Shown here piece by piece: positions 32,193 to 41,009 of a stretch of 64,000 nucleotides of DNA. Positions within the stretch are counted from its first letter, which is position 1. Every line of letters starts with the position of its first letter. The notes under the pieces are model-generated. The model saw only the letters and a program-made list of their open reading frames with translations. It had not been told where the DNA came from and ran no database searches. Both the position numbers and the translations under genes were made by a program. This stretch comes from Paenibacillus sp. HWE-109 (lineage in GTDB: Bacteria > Bacillota > Bacilli > Paenibacillales > NBRC-103111). The stretch is taken from the NCBI RefSeq assembly GCF_022163125.1, contig NZ_CP091881.1, forward strand, positions 7,676,501 through 7,740,500. Direction: 5' to 3'.

Positions 32193-32951
32193 ATGATGAA
32201 TCAACTTTCTATAAATGATTTGAAAACGTTCAAAAATGATATTACCCGTTTCATGATGACGTACAAGTTCGCTCTGGATGCGATGGAGACACGGGTGGAA
32301 ATTCTGGTGCAGGAATTCGAAATGCTGCATGAATATAATCCGATTGAGCATACGAAATCCAGGTTGAAATCGCCGGAAAGCATTTTTCATAAGCTGAGTC
32401 GCAAGGGCGGCGACTTTTCATTTTCAGGGATTAAAGACAGCATTAAAGATATTGCCGGTATGCGGATTACGTGCTCTTTCATCTCCGATATTTATGTGAT
32501 CAGCAATATGCTCAAAAACCAAGGTGACCTGAAGGTACTAGGAGAAAAAGACTATATTAAACATCCGAAACCGAACGGCTATCAAAGTTTGCATTTGTTA
32601 ATTGAAGTCCCCGTACATATGTCTGATCGGAAAGAAAATGTATGCATTGAGGTTCAAATTCGCACCATTGCGATGGATTTCTGGGCGAGTTTGGAACATA
32701 AGATTTACTACAAATTTAATCAAGGCAATCAAGCGGTGCCCGGCAGGCTGTTGGATGAATTGAAGCAAGCAGCTGCGGCTGCGTATGCGCTGGATCTGCA
32801 AATGGAAAGACTGCATGCCGAAATCGAAGTAATCAAGGAAGAGCAGACGTCAACAGCGGATGAAACCCTCAACCGGATCGTTATCAACAACCAGCAGTTT
32901 GCACTGCCGCAGGCTTTGCTGGAACTTTTAAGCGATGGTGATTCCCAATAA
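32193..32951 (+). CDS. ywaC: Small alarmone synthetase, SasA/RelP (YwaC) type
   Basis: 252 residues with a single RelA/SpoT synthetase domain and no hydrolase domain. It makes (p)ppGpp from ATP and GDP or GTP. YKFALDAMETRVEI, NPIEHTKSRLKSPESI, DIAGMRITCSFISDIY, DYIKHPKPNGYQSLHL and IQIRTIAMDFWASLEHKIYYK are all in place; the spelling is closer to YwaC/RelP than to YjbM/RelQ. Ribosome site AAAGGATGG lies upstream; either of two adjacent ATG codons could serve. In Bacillus the gene responds to cell-envelope stress; no such promoter could be assigned here. Confidence 0.93.
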   Translation: MMNQLSINDLKTFKNDITRFMMTYKFALDAMETRVEILVQEFEMLHEYNPIEHTKSRLKSPESIFHKLSRKGGDFSFSGIKDSIKDIAGMRITCSFISDIYVISNMLKNQGDLKVLGEKDYIKHPKPNGYQSLHLLIEVPVHMSDRKENVCIEVQIRTIAMDFWASLEHKIYYKFNQGNQAVPGRLLDELKQAAAAAYALDLQMERLHAEIEVIKEEQTSTADETLNRIVINNQQFALPQALLELLSDGDSQ

Positions 32952-33022
32952 TTCCTCCGCCCGCAAAGAGTTGATTTTTGTGGTATAATACAAGAATCGG
33001 ACTAGAAGGGTGTTGCGAGCAC

Positions 33023-33250
33023 ATGCAGGTATTTGAAGATTGGAATCAAAAAGTGAAGTCAACGTTCAACGCTACAAGCAATGAAGTTGTTTTAACGGTG
33101 ATGGAAGCAGGGGAATATTTGGGTCTTACCAAAGATCAAATGAAACTCTACGTGGACAAAAATAAGTTGACCAAGGTGCCGATCATGAGAAGTGTGCACC
33201 GCTATCTGCTGCTCAAAAGCGAGATCGATGAAATCATCGGGAAATCATGA
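33023..33250 (+). CDS. Small excisionase/MerR-like DNA-binding protein
   Basis: 75 residues from ATG 33023 (GAAGGGTG upstream). The segment VVLTVMEAGEYLGLTKDQMKLYVDKNKLTKVPIMRSVHRYLLLKSEIDEII looks like a HTH_17/excisionase-type winged helix that recognises a short DNA site and ends in a wing strand. No catalytic partner is adjacent; it follows the alarmone synthetase and ends at a terminator. Either a small regulator or an orphan recombination directionality factor; the first is more likely given chromosomal context. Confidence 0.65.
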   Translation: MQVFEDWNQKVKSTFNATSNEVVLTVMEAGEYLGLTKDQMKLYVDKNKLTKVPIMRSVHRYLLLKSEIDEIIGKS

Positions 33251-33269
33251 AAATCGGTATGAAGTGAAG

Positions 33270-33298
33270 GACACCTCCTTGGGAGCGTGTCTTTTTTT
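33270..33298 (+). terminator. Terminator after the small DNA-binding protein gene
   Basis: GACAC-stem hairpin 33270-33291, then seven Ts. Confidence 0.75.
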
Positions 33299-33396
33299 AT
33301 TTGATTTATTCGGGCAGGGTAGTTATTTTATCCTAGGACTTCTGATACAATTTCAATAGATGGAAGTTGGTCGTTGATTCTAAGATGAGGTGTAAA

Positions 33397-36300
33397 ATGA
33401 ACGGTGTATGGTCAGGAAAGTTCTACAAAACGTTTTTGCATAAATTCACAGAGGATAAGGTGGAATACAGCAAGGTATTCCTGTTGTTTGCTTATTTATT
33501 TTGTGTCGTGTCGGCATCCACGATTGGTCGGACAGCGGCAGATACGCTCTTTTTAAGCCGATTTGATAATTCGTATCTATCCTTGATGTATTTGCCGCAA
33601 GCTCTTGTCATGATTACCGCAGGCATCCTGTTTCAGCGGTTCTCGCCTAAAGTGCGGCTTGAGAGCCTCATGAAGAGCTTAATTCCGCTTATTTCGGCAT
33701 TGGTATTAGTTTCGAGATTCGGTGTAGGGCTTGAGCTGCGCTGGGTATTCCCGGTCATCTATATCGGTTATGATGTGTTTAATTTCCTCATGATCGTATG
33801 TTTCTGGCAGTTCGCGACCTCTGTCATGGATCAAAGGAAAGCGAAGCAGATGATTGGGATTGTTGGAAGCGGGGGCATTACAGGCGGGATTCTCAGTGGT
33901 TTTGGACTAAAAGCGCTTGTCCCGCTCGTCGGCACGGCGAATCTGATTTATTTCTATGCAGGCTTGCAATTGCTTGGTTTGGCTGCGGTATATGTTATTT
34001 TACGAGTGGCCAAAGAGGCGGCAGAAAGAAAACCTGCGCAGCCGAAATCAACAGCAAAGCCGAAGCAGGTGGATCAGCAGAAAAAAGGCCTCTTCGCGAG
34101 CGTCCCGCATTTGAAATATGTGGCTATTTTGTCGGCGGCTCTAGTGGTCTCGCTGACGCTCATTGATTATCAATTCAAGGTCATCTTGCGAGGGACTTTG
34201 CAGAATGAAGCATTGGCTGGGTTTATGGGAAGTTTCTACGGATTTTCGGGGTTGATCGCCTTAGGCGTTCAATTATTTATCTCCGGACGAATTCTGACGC
34301 GATTCGGTGTGATGACGGCACTGCTTATTTTTCCAATTGCGCTGCTGACCGGCAGTTTGGGCATTTTGATAGTGCCCGTGTTAGCTATGGCTGTTGTGGT
34401 GAAAGGCAGTGATAAGGTCATCGGCGACACGATCTATTCCTCTGTCAGCCAATTGGTCATGTTCCCAGTTCCTCCGGAATGGCGCGGCAAAGCGAAAGGA
34501 TTCCTGGACGGCATTGTGCGGAATGGCGCCAAAGGACTTGCGGCGGTCTGCCTGCTTGTCGTCTCCCGTTTTCTAGCTCCTGAGCAGCTGAGTTATCTTG
34601 TTCTCGTGTTATTGGCGGTTGGGATTTTTGCCGGGGTGAAAGTGAAAAAAGCGTATTTAAGCACCCTGCTGTCCAACCTTAAGACGGGAGGCGACGATCT
34701 CCAAAAGGTCGAGCTCAACCTAATGGACCCTGCAAGCCGGCAAATTCTGATTGACGCGCTTTCCAGTATGGACAAGCAGCAGGCGCTGTATGCGTTTGGC
34801 CTTTTACGGGAGATGGATGCTTTCGATCTGACGCCTTATTTGGACGGGCTGCTGCGGCATCCGATTCCCGAACTCTGTCTGGAAGCCTTGGCATATATCG
34901 AGCAAAAGGTGCCTGATGGCTTTGAAGCAGCTCTGCAATCTCTGACCGCGGATGCGAACACCCAGATTAAAGCGAAAGCTTTGCTAGCACTGGCCGCTTA
35001 TGCGAAAGAGGAGTATGTCGATGAGATTACAGCTCACCTGGATTCTCCGCTGGTCGATGTCCAAGCTGCTGCAATAGCCGGACTAGTAAAGTACTACAGC
35101 ATTGAAGGGATGTTCCGGGCCGTTGGCAAATTGAAAGAAATGATGGAGAGCGGGAAGGATGAGGAACGCATCGCGATGGCTGCTTTGTTCGGCCAAATTC
35201 GTGTGAAAAACTTCTACAAGCCGCTTATTTCGCTGCTGCAGGACAGCAGTCCACAAGTTCGCATAAGAGCACTGGAATCCGCTGCGATTCTGCACGTTCC
35301 TCCATTGCTGATATCGATTATTAGCTTGTTAAAAGACAGCCAAACCCGCCGTTACGCGATTAGCGCGCTGGCGGCTTACAATGAGGAAGATGTGCTGCCT
35401 AAGCTGGCGCCCTATTTGGACCAGAAGGAAGTCGCATTGTATCTACCGGCCGTGTTCGAACGGTTTGCTACGCAGTCGGCTTTTGATCAGCTATTCGCTT
35501 CCTATGAGTCAGCTACTTATGAGATGCGTGACCGGTTGCTCGAATCATTGCTTCGCATGCAGCGAAGAAGCTCTTATGTAGATCGCCAGAAAACCGAGGC
35601 TTATCTCTTGCAGGAACTGCACGTATACGGACAATTTGCGGAACATGGATCTTGTCTGGTTGGGGTGGAGGACTATGCAGATATTAAGGATATCATTAAT
35701 GAAATACGAGTCGCGATCAGTCGACGTATCTTTCAACTACTATCTCTGATCTATGAAGAGCAGACGATGCAAGCTGTGTTCCTGGACTGGTCAGAAGGAG
35801 ATACGAGGCAGCAAGCGAATGCGGAGGAAGTGATGGACCAGACGCTGCAAGGCAGTCTTCGCACGGAAATGGCGAAGTTCATGTCAGGTTCTCGTAAAAT
35901 AACGCGGAATGCCGCAGCCGATTCGCAGCTTGAAGCTCATCTGAGCTGGTTGTCCGCACAAGGAGACGACTGGCTCACCCAAACGATCCAGCATCATCGT
36001 TTGCGGAAGTTGGGGACTTCACACGATGAAGAACTGGCCGATCTGATGCTTCGGGTACAAATGCTCCGCCCTGTCTCCCTGTTTCAAGGAATGACAAGCA
36101 AGGACCTCTCCGAGATCGCTCAAAGGCTTCACCATCTGCATGTGCAGAAGGGAACGATCATCATTCAGGAAGGAGATCCTGGCGATTCCTTAATGATCAT
36201 GGGAAGCGGGCGTGCCAGCGTGTACCGGCAGGGGCAGCTGCTCGGCGAGTTGAAGCGCGGAGATTGCTTCGGCGAGATGGCTATTCTGACACAGGGGCCG

Positions 36301-36957
36301 CGTACAGCGTCGATTAAAGCTGAGGAAGATGTCCTCCTATGGAAGCTCGATTCTTCCGTTTTCTATGATATGATGTTCGATCAGACAAGCATTGCAGTTG
36401 AAATGATGAAGCTGCTTTCGCGGCGGCTGCGTTCTGAATTGGCGCGAGGCAAGCAAGCGAATCCCCGTGAAATGGAGCTGCAGCCGGCCGAATCAGGGGC
36501 AGCCGCGGCCCTCGCTATGGCCCACAGGACCGATGAGCTGACCAAGGACGAAGTCCTGCTGCGGCGCATCCTGGTCTTGCAAAAGATCGATTTGTTCACG
36601 CATCTGGCACCCGATGATTTCCTGTGGCTTGCGCAGCGGGTTGATGAAGTCGCTTATGGACCCGGTGAAACGATATGCCGAACCGGCGATTTCGGTGATA
36701 CCATGTATGGCATCATTGAAGGGCGTGTCCGGGTGCATAGTGGTAGTGAGGAGTACGCCGTTCTGGGAGAAGGGGACTTCTTCGGTGAGATGGCTATCAT
36801 CGACAGCGGGCCTCGTTCCGCCGATTGCACGGCCAAGGAAGGTACAGTGCTGCTTGAGCTTCATCGCGATCAGGTCATGACCTTCTGTTTCCAAAATATC
36901 GATGTCCTGCGAAGCATGATGCGCGTTATCGCGGATCGACTCAGAGGCATGATTTAA
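33397..36957 (+). CDS. Npt/NTT-like transporter fused to HEAT repeats and two cyclic-nucleotide-binding domains
   Basis: 1186 residues from ATG 33397 (GAGGTG 5 nt upstream). Residues about 20-430 form about 12 membrane segments resembling the nucleotide transporter (ADP/ATP carrier-like, Npt1/Npt2) branch of the major facilitator fold. Residues about 445-780 are HEAT-like helical repeats (QIKAKALLALAAYA, PQVRIRALESAAIL). Two CNB domains follow (about 891-1010 and 1063-1186), each with the phosphate-binding cassette pattern FGEMAI...GPR[TS]A. This suggests a membrane transporter or sensor gated by a cyclic nucleotide. Substrate and ligand cannot be told. Single gene with its own terminator. 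Confidence 0.85.
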   Translation: MNGVWSGKFYKTFLHKFTEDKVEYSKVFLLFAYLFCVVSASTIGRTAADTLFLSRFDNSYLSLMYLPQALVMITAGILFQRFSPKVRLESLMKSLIPLISALVLVSRFGVGLELRWVFPVIYIGYDVFNFLMIVCFWQFATSVMDQRKAKQMIGIVGSGGITGGILSGFGLKALVPLVGTANLIYFYAGLQLLGLAAVYVILRVAKEAAERKPAQPKSTAKPKQVDQQKKGLFASVPHLKYVAILSAALVVSLTLIDYQFKVILRGTLQNEALAGFMGSFYGFSGLIALGVQLFISGRILTRFGVMTALLIFPIALLTGSLGILIVPVLAMAVVVKGSDKVIGDTIYSSVSQLVMFPVPPEWRGKAKGFLDGIVRNGAKGLAAVCLLVVSRFLAPEQLSYLVLVLLAVGIFAGVKVKKAYLSTLLSNLKTGGDDLQKVELNLMDPASRQILIDALSSMDKQQALYAFGLLREMDAFDLTPYLDGLLRHPIPELCLEALAYIEQKVPDGFEAALQSLTADANTQIKAKALLALAAYAKEEYVDEITAHLDSPLVDVQAAAIAGLVKYYSIEGMFRAVGKLKEMMESGKDEERIAMAALFGQIRVKNFYKPLISLLQDSSPQVRIRALESAAILHVPPLLISIISLLKDSQTRRYAISALAAYNEEDVLPKLAPYLDQKEVALYLPAVFERFATQSAFDQLFASYESATYEMRDRLLESLLRMQRRSSYVDRQKTEAYLLQELHVYGQFAEHGSCLVGVEDYADIKDIINEIRVAISRRIFQLLSLIYEEQTMQAVFLDWSEGDTRQQANAEEVMDQTLQGSLRTEMAKFMSGSRKITRNAAADSQLEAHLSWLSAQGDDWLTQTIQHHRLRKLGTSHDEELADLMLRVQMLRPVSLFQGMTSKDLSEIAQRLHHLHVQKGTIIIQEGDPGDSLMIMGSGRASVYRQGQLLGELKRGDCFGEMAILTQGPRTASIKAEEDVLLWKLDSSVFYDMMFDQTSIAVEMMKLLSRRLRSELARGKQANPREMELQPAESGAAAALAMAHRTDELTKDEVLLRRILVLQKIDLFTHLAPDDFLWLAQRVDEVAYGPGETICRTGDFGDTMYGIIEGRVRVHSGSEEYAVLGEGDFFGEMAIIDSGPRSADCTAKEGTVLLELHRDQVMTFCFQNIDVLRSMMRVIADRLRGMI

Positions 36958-36960
36958 CAT

Positions 36961-37008
36961 AAAGGGGCAGCCCACACGTAGATTTCTCTGCGTGTGGGCT
37001 GCCCCTTT
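36961..37008. terminator. Bidirectional terminator between convergent genes
   Basis: An 18-bp perfect stem (36961-36978 with 36991-37008) with AAA and TTT at its ends. Confidence 0.9.
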
Positions 37009-37009
37009 A

Positions 37010-37387
37010 CTATAACGCATAGACACTTCTGACAATAATCTCGGGCAGCTCATCTCGCTGTGCCTGATATTGTGCAGGTGTAATGCTGCCGCTGGATAGC
37101 CGTTCTTTCAACAGTTCAGTTAACTCAGCTAGTTGAAGTTCAATAACCTTCTGGACATCAACCTGGTTGGCTGCGGCAATGTCAGCCAGCGACTGTCCGT
37201 TATATTGTGCTTTGTAGATATCGTCATCTGAGGGCACTCCTAAGACTTGTAGCAGATCCTCTTTTATGGGCTTAGTATGTTGTTTGTTAGTTATCGGATT
37301 TGCATAAGCCGAGTGCGTCCAAGTCGTTCCACCCATACTTAACGTGATGGCGACGGTGCTGGCCATAAGCATTTGTTTCGTGTTCAT
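37010..37387 (-). CDS. Small secreted protein of unknown function
   Basis: 125 residues from ATG 37387, with AAGAGG upstream. A signal peptide ends at AYA (about residue 28). The mature part is helical: SLADIAAANQVDVQKVIELQLAEL followed by LKERLSSGSITPAQYQAQRDELPEII. This pair of segments (a small helical module, then a hinge and helix) resembles uncharacterised secreted proteins of Bacillales that contain repeated helical hairpins. No catalytic residues are seen. Confidence 0.7.
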   Translation of the reverse strand: MNTKQMLMASTVAITLSMGGTTWTHSAYANPITNKQHTKPIKEDLLQVLGVPSDDDIYKAQYNGQSLADIAAANQVDVQKVIELQLAELTELLKERLSSGSITPAQYQAQRDELPEIIVRSVYAL

Positions 37388-37655
37388 TGTATCCTCTTTT
37401 CTACTATTCAAACGATTCGTCATCCTCACATAGCGTATGCTTATCTATATTCAGACGGATGCGAAGTGGTATGGGGCTATATACCTTATTAACCAAGTTG
37501 GATGCTTTTGAATCAAGAATGAGGCTATAGATACCAGTATTACCCTGCGGCGCTCACTCCTGCTCCTCACATAATCACCGTCTAAAATGTGGCATATTAG
37601 TAACAGCCTAGTCCGCTGTAACCAATCACAAAAGGCAAGGAGTGAGTCTGCACCC

Positions 37656-38426
37656 GTGAACTACATCCGTATCATGACCCTCGTGCTTGCGATGCTGTTA
37701 GGGCAAGCGACGTTGGTATCCGCCGACGGTTCCTACCATTTCGGCTTCAAAAAAAGCGCAAATGGGCAGCGACCATCGATTGACGAGGAAGGTTTCAAAG
37801 GTCTTTTGCAGCAGCATGCCGCTATCTTTACAGGCGATCTCACCGTCAAAGAATTGTACTTAACCTTCGATAACGGGTATGAGCAAGGGTATACAGGCAA
37901 GATTCTGGACGTTCTGAAGGAGAAGCAAGTACCGGCCATTTTCTTTGTGACGGGGCATTACATCAAGACGGAGCCTGAGCTGCTGAAACGTATGGCGCAG
38001 GAAGGCCACTTGATCGGCAACCATTCCTGGAGTCATCCGGACATGAGCCAAATCTCCGCGGAGCGCATTCGCAAAGAGTTGGATCAAGTGAAAGAAGGCG
38101 TTGGCGCGATGACCGACCAGAAGGAAATGCGCTATCTGCGCACGCCGCGGGGGATCTTCAACGGCCGGTCCTTAGCCGTGAGTCAGCAGCTTGGCTACAC
38201 GAATGTGTTCTGGTCTGTGGCTTACCGTGACTGGGAGCCTAAGCAGCAGAAAGGCTGGCAGTACGCCTACAAGAACGTGATGGCCCAACTTCATCCGGGC
38301 GCTGTAATTCTGCTGCACTCGGTATCCAAAGATAATACCGAAGCACTCGCCAAAATCATTGACGATGCCAGAAGCCAAGGGTACGAGTTCAAGAGTCTCG
38401 ATCAGATGAAGACACATACGCCATGA
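37656..38426 (+). CDS. pdaA: Delta-lactam-biosynthetic de-N-acetylase PdaA
   Basis: 256 residues from GTG 37656 (AAGGAG 13 nt upstream, so the start is uncertain). A signal segment (LVLAMLLGQATLVSA) precedes SYHFGFKKS, which opens the mature protein in this family. The NodB polysaccharide-deacetylase fold follows: LYLTFDNGYE (motif 1, with Asn for the second Asp, as in PdaA), the metal-binding H-S-W-S-H-P (motif 2), RTPRGIF (motif 3) and LLHSVS (motif 5). It removes acetyl groups from N-acetylmuramic acid in spore cortex so that muramic-delta-lactam can form, needed for germination. Confidence 0.93.
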   Translation: MNYIRIMTLVLAMLLGQATLVSADGSYHFGFKKSANGQRPSIDEEGFKGLLQQHAAIFTGDLTVKELYLTFDNGYEQGYTGKILDVLKEKQVPAIFFVTGHYIKTEPELLKRMAQEGHLIGNHSWSHPDMSQISAERIRKELDQVKEGVGAMTDQKEMRYLRTPRGIFNGRSLAVSQQLGYTNVFWSVAYRDWEPKQQKGWQYAYKNVMAQLHPGAVILLHSVSKDNTEALAKIIDDARSQGYEFKSLDQMKTHTP

Positions 38427-38427
38427 A

Positions 38428-38465
38428 AAAAGGAGGTCCCTCGCACGAGTGCGGGACCTCCTTTT
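38428..38465. terminator. Bidirectional terminator after pdaA
   Basis: A 13-bp stem (38428-38440 with 38453-38465) with A-rich and T-rich ends. Also ends the convergent foldase gene. Confidence 0.9.
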
Positions 38466-38493
38466 CATGTCGGAATTAAGTTAAGAGAATTGC

Positions 38494-39417
38494 CTATTTT
38501 TTAGTTAAATAATTCTCTACCGTCGATTTGCCTTTCTGCTCTTCCAGCCAACTGGAGGCGAGAGTAGACAATTTTTCATCGGTTAAGGACTGCTTGATCG
38601 ATTCTTTTTTCTCCTCTAGCGTAGGTGTCGCAGCCATTTTATGATCGGTTACTTTAATGATGTCATATCCTGTGCTGGTCGGAATCGGGTCACTGTTAGC
38701 GCCCACCTTCATAGCGAAGGCAGCCGTTTCGAACGCGGCATCTGCACTGCCCTTGGCGATATAACCAAGTTCGCCGGATTTGTCTTTGGTTGCGGCATCC
38801 AACGATTTCTCCTTGGCTAAAGCTGCGAAGTCGCCTCCCGCTTTCAATGCCGCTGCGAGGGCATCGGCCTCTTCCTTGGTTGCAACAGCAATATGGGAAA
38901 CTTGTACCTGTTCAGGTGTTTTCAAAGATTCCAGATTCGCATCATAGTACTTTTTAATATCATCATCAGTAATTGTCACTTGAGGAGCTAATATTTTCTT
39001 GAGCAGGACCTGCGTTTTCATATTCTTTTTCAAATCATCGAGGGTCATGCCGTAGGAGGTAAGAGCTTGCTGAAACTCGGTGTCGGACCCATACGAGCTT
39101 TGGACCTTGGTTAATTCGGCTTGAATATCTGCATCCGTTACCTGAATACCGGATTTTTGGCTTTCCTGATTAATAAGCTCCTCTGTAATTAAAGAGTCTA
39201 AAGTCTGATCGCCGCCTGTAGCCAGCATCGCATCATAGAGCTGTGAGCTGCTGATGGTGACCCCGTTGACTTTGGCTACAGCCGTACCGGCGGCCATTGC
39301 CGTGGACCCTTCAGCTTTCTTCAATGGAGGATAAATTAGAACATAAGCGATCATGCTGAGCAGCAGCACGGTGCTTACCCATTTCCAAGCGCGGTTCGTT
39401 TTTATATGAGTATTCAT
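38494..39417 (-). CDS. Membrane-anchored parvulin-type peptidyl-prolyl isomerase, PrsA/SurA-like
   Basis: 307 residues. An N-terminal uncleaved membrane anchor (WVSTVLLLSMIAYVLIYPPL) replaces the lipobox of classical PrsA. A SurA_N-like helical region (about 45-165) is followed by a parvulin domain (about 168-260) with VQVSHIAVATKEEADALAAALKAGGDFAALAKEKS, SGELGYIAKG and IPTSTGYDIIKVTD. It should help fold exported proteins at the membrane surface. ATG 39417 follows AAGGGAG. Together with the cyclophilin at 24827 this gives two extracytoplasmic isomerases in the window. Confidence 0.9.
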   Translation of the reverse strand: MNTHIKTNRAWKWVSTVLLLSMIAYVLIYPPLKKAEGSTAMAAGTAVAKVNGVTISSSQLYDAMLATGGDQTLDSLITEELINQESQKSGIQVTDADIQAELTKVQSSYGSDTEFQQALTSYGMTLDDLKKNMKTQVLLKKILAPQVTITDDDIKKYYDANLESLKTPEQVQVSHIAVATKEEADALAAALKAGGDFAALAKEKSLDAATKDKSGELGYIAKGSADAAFETAAFAMKVGANSDPIPTSTGYDIIKVTDHKMAATPTLEEKKESIKQSLTDEKLSTLASSWLEEQKGKSTVENYLTKK

Positions 39418-39567
39418 CTATCCGTTGCTCCCTTCAATGCGGTTGTTTTCCTTTTACTCTTCTCATTATGCCTATGGAAACTGAAAGGAACTTGAGCGGT
39501 AGCTGAAAACTTCATGAAAATGGAGGTGTTATCTGCCAGTGAAGATTGGAGCGGGCACGACAATTAT

Positions 39568-39662
39568 TTAATTGCACACAAATTAATTGTTGACAATATT
39601 AAAGAGAATTGATATGATTCGTATATAAAGTTTGCATCAAATTCAATTTATAACAATTAAAA
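39568..39662 (+). promoter_or_regulatory. Promoter of the trxB-trxA-tpx operon with two operator candidates
   Basis: Promoter: TTGACA (39590-39595), 17-nt spacer, TATGAT (39613-39618). Upstream lies the near-palindrome TTAATTG-CACAC-AAATTAA (39568-39586), which looks like a MarR/OhrR-type site. Downstream, 39648-39662 (TTATAACAATTAAAA) matches the 15-bp PerR box at all but two informative positions. Control by a peroxide sensor would fit the gene content. Confidence 0.65.
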
Positions 39663-39709
39663 ATACGTAAACAAGCGCAAATAGAAGAGCTTCAAAAGGA
39701 GGAATTCCT

Positions 39710-40639
39710 ATGCATCACAAAGCGATCATTATCGGAACTGGACCTGCAGGCTTAACTGCAGCGATCTACTTGGCAAGAGCCAATGTATCTCCCTTAGTTA
39801 TTGAAGGCATTCAGCCAGGTGGTCAACTTACGACAACAACCGAGGTAGACAATTTTCCAGGGTTCCCGGATGGCATTACAGGGCCGGAGCTGATGGACAA
39901 TATGCGCAGACAAGCGCTGCGTTTTGGAGCAACGATTCAAGCTGGTCGGGTAACAGAAGTAGATACGTCCAAACGCCCTTTCACTTTATTTCTGGAAGAC
40001 GGCAGCCAATTAACCGCAGACTCGCTGATTATCTCTACAGGCGCCTCAGCCAAAAAATTAGGCATTCCCGGCGAGTCCGAGAACATCGGGAAAGGCGTAA
40101 GCACTTGTGCGACCTGCGATGGATTCTTTTTCCGCAACAAGAAAATCATCGTCATTGGCGGTGGGGATACCGCGATGGAAGAAGCACAGTTCCTGACCAG
40201 ATTCGCTACGGAAGTGCGTGTTGTCCATCGTCGCAACGATTTGAAAGCTTCGAAAATCATGCAGGACCACGCCCGCGGCAATCAAAAAGTAGCTTGGAGC
40301 CTCAACCGCACACCGCTAGAAGTGGTGGCTGGGCCGATGGGAGTGAGCGGATTGAAAGTGCTCAACAACGAAACAGGCGAGGAAGAACTGCTGGAGGCAG
40401 ACGGCATTTTCCTAGCGATTGGGCATACGCCGAACACAGCCTTCTTGGGTGGACAGCTGCCAACCGATGAGCTGGGTTATCTGCAAGTTATTCCCGGGAC
40501 GGCGCAAACAGGAATACCAGGCATTTTCGCTTGCGGCGACGTACAGGATCGTATTTATCGTCAAGCGATTACTTCGGCAGGAAGCGGCTGTATGGCAGCG
40601 CTCGATGCAGAACGATTTATATCTGAGCAGCATGCGTAA
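39710..40639 (+). CDS. trxB: Thioredoxin reductase
   Basis: 309 residues, the usual length. FAD-binding GTGPAGLTAAIYLARA at the N-terminus, the redox-active CATC-D motif (about residues 134-138), the NADPH-binding GGGDTAMEEA, and the C-terminal FAD motif GIFACGDVQD. Transfers electrons from NADPH to thioredoxin, encoded 27 nt downstream. ATG 39710 has an AAAGGAGG site. First gene of an operon with trxA and tpx behind an operator-rich promoter. Confidence 0.97.
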   Translation: MHHKAIIIGTGPAGLTAAIYLARANVSPLVIEGIQPGGQLTTTTEVDNFPGFPDGITGPELMDNMRRQALRFGATIQAGRVTEVDTSKRPFTLFLEDGSQLTADSLIISTGASAKKLGIPGESENIGKGVSTCATCDGFFFRNKKIIVIGGGDTAMEEAQFLTRFATEVRVVHRRNDLKASKIMQDHARGNQKVAWSLNRTPLEVVAGPMGVSGLKVLNNETGEEELLEADGIFLAIGHTPNTAFLGGQLPTDELGYLQVIPGTAQTGIPGIFACGDVQDRIYRQAITSAGSGCMAALDAERFISEQHA

Positions 40640-40666
40640 GTAAATGATCCTAAGGAGGAATGAACC

Positions 40667-40978
40667 ATGTCAGTTAACCACATTTCCGATGCAACTTTCC
40701 AAAGCGCCACAGAGTCAGGCACAGTACTCGTCGATTTCTGGGCCCCTTGGTGCGGTCCTTGTAAAATGATTGCTCCAATTCTGGATGAACTATCCGCCGA
40801 AGTGGGCGATGCCGCTCAAATTGTCAAAATCAATGTGGACGACAATCCGGAGTCCGCTGCCAAATATAACGTTATGAGCATCCCTACCTTGCTTGTTTTC
40901 AAAGATGGGCAAGTCGTTGACCAACTTGTTGGGCTGCAGTCCAAAGAGAAATTAAAAGCCGCTATTGCCAACGCATAA
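40667..40978 (+). CDS. trxA: Thioredoxin
   Basis: 103 residues with the active site WAPWCGPCKM, the cis-Pro segment MSIPTLLVFKDG and the usual LVGLQSKEKL ending. Cytosolic dithiol reductant, reduced by TrxB and in turn the electron donor for the thiol peroxidase encoded next. AAGGAGG precedes ATG 40667. Confidence 0.98.
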   Translation: MSVNHISDATFQSATESGTVLVDFWAPWCGPCKMIAPILDELSAEVGDAAQIVKINVDDNPESAAKYNVMSIPTLLVFKDGQVVDQLVGLQSKEKLKAAIANA

Positions 40979-41009
40979 GCACATCAATCAAATTCAGGAG
41001 GCATATAAC

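Noticed and set aside
33023..33250. Excisionase (directionality factor) for the ssrA array
   Set aside because: Although it has an excisionase-like fold, it lies 11 kb outside the array with no integrase nearby; a small regulator is more likely.
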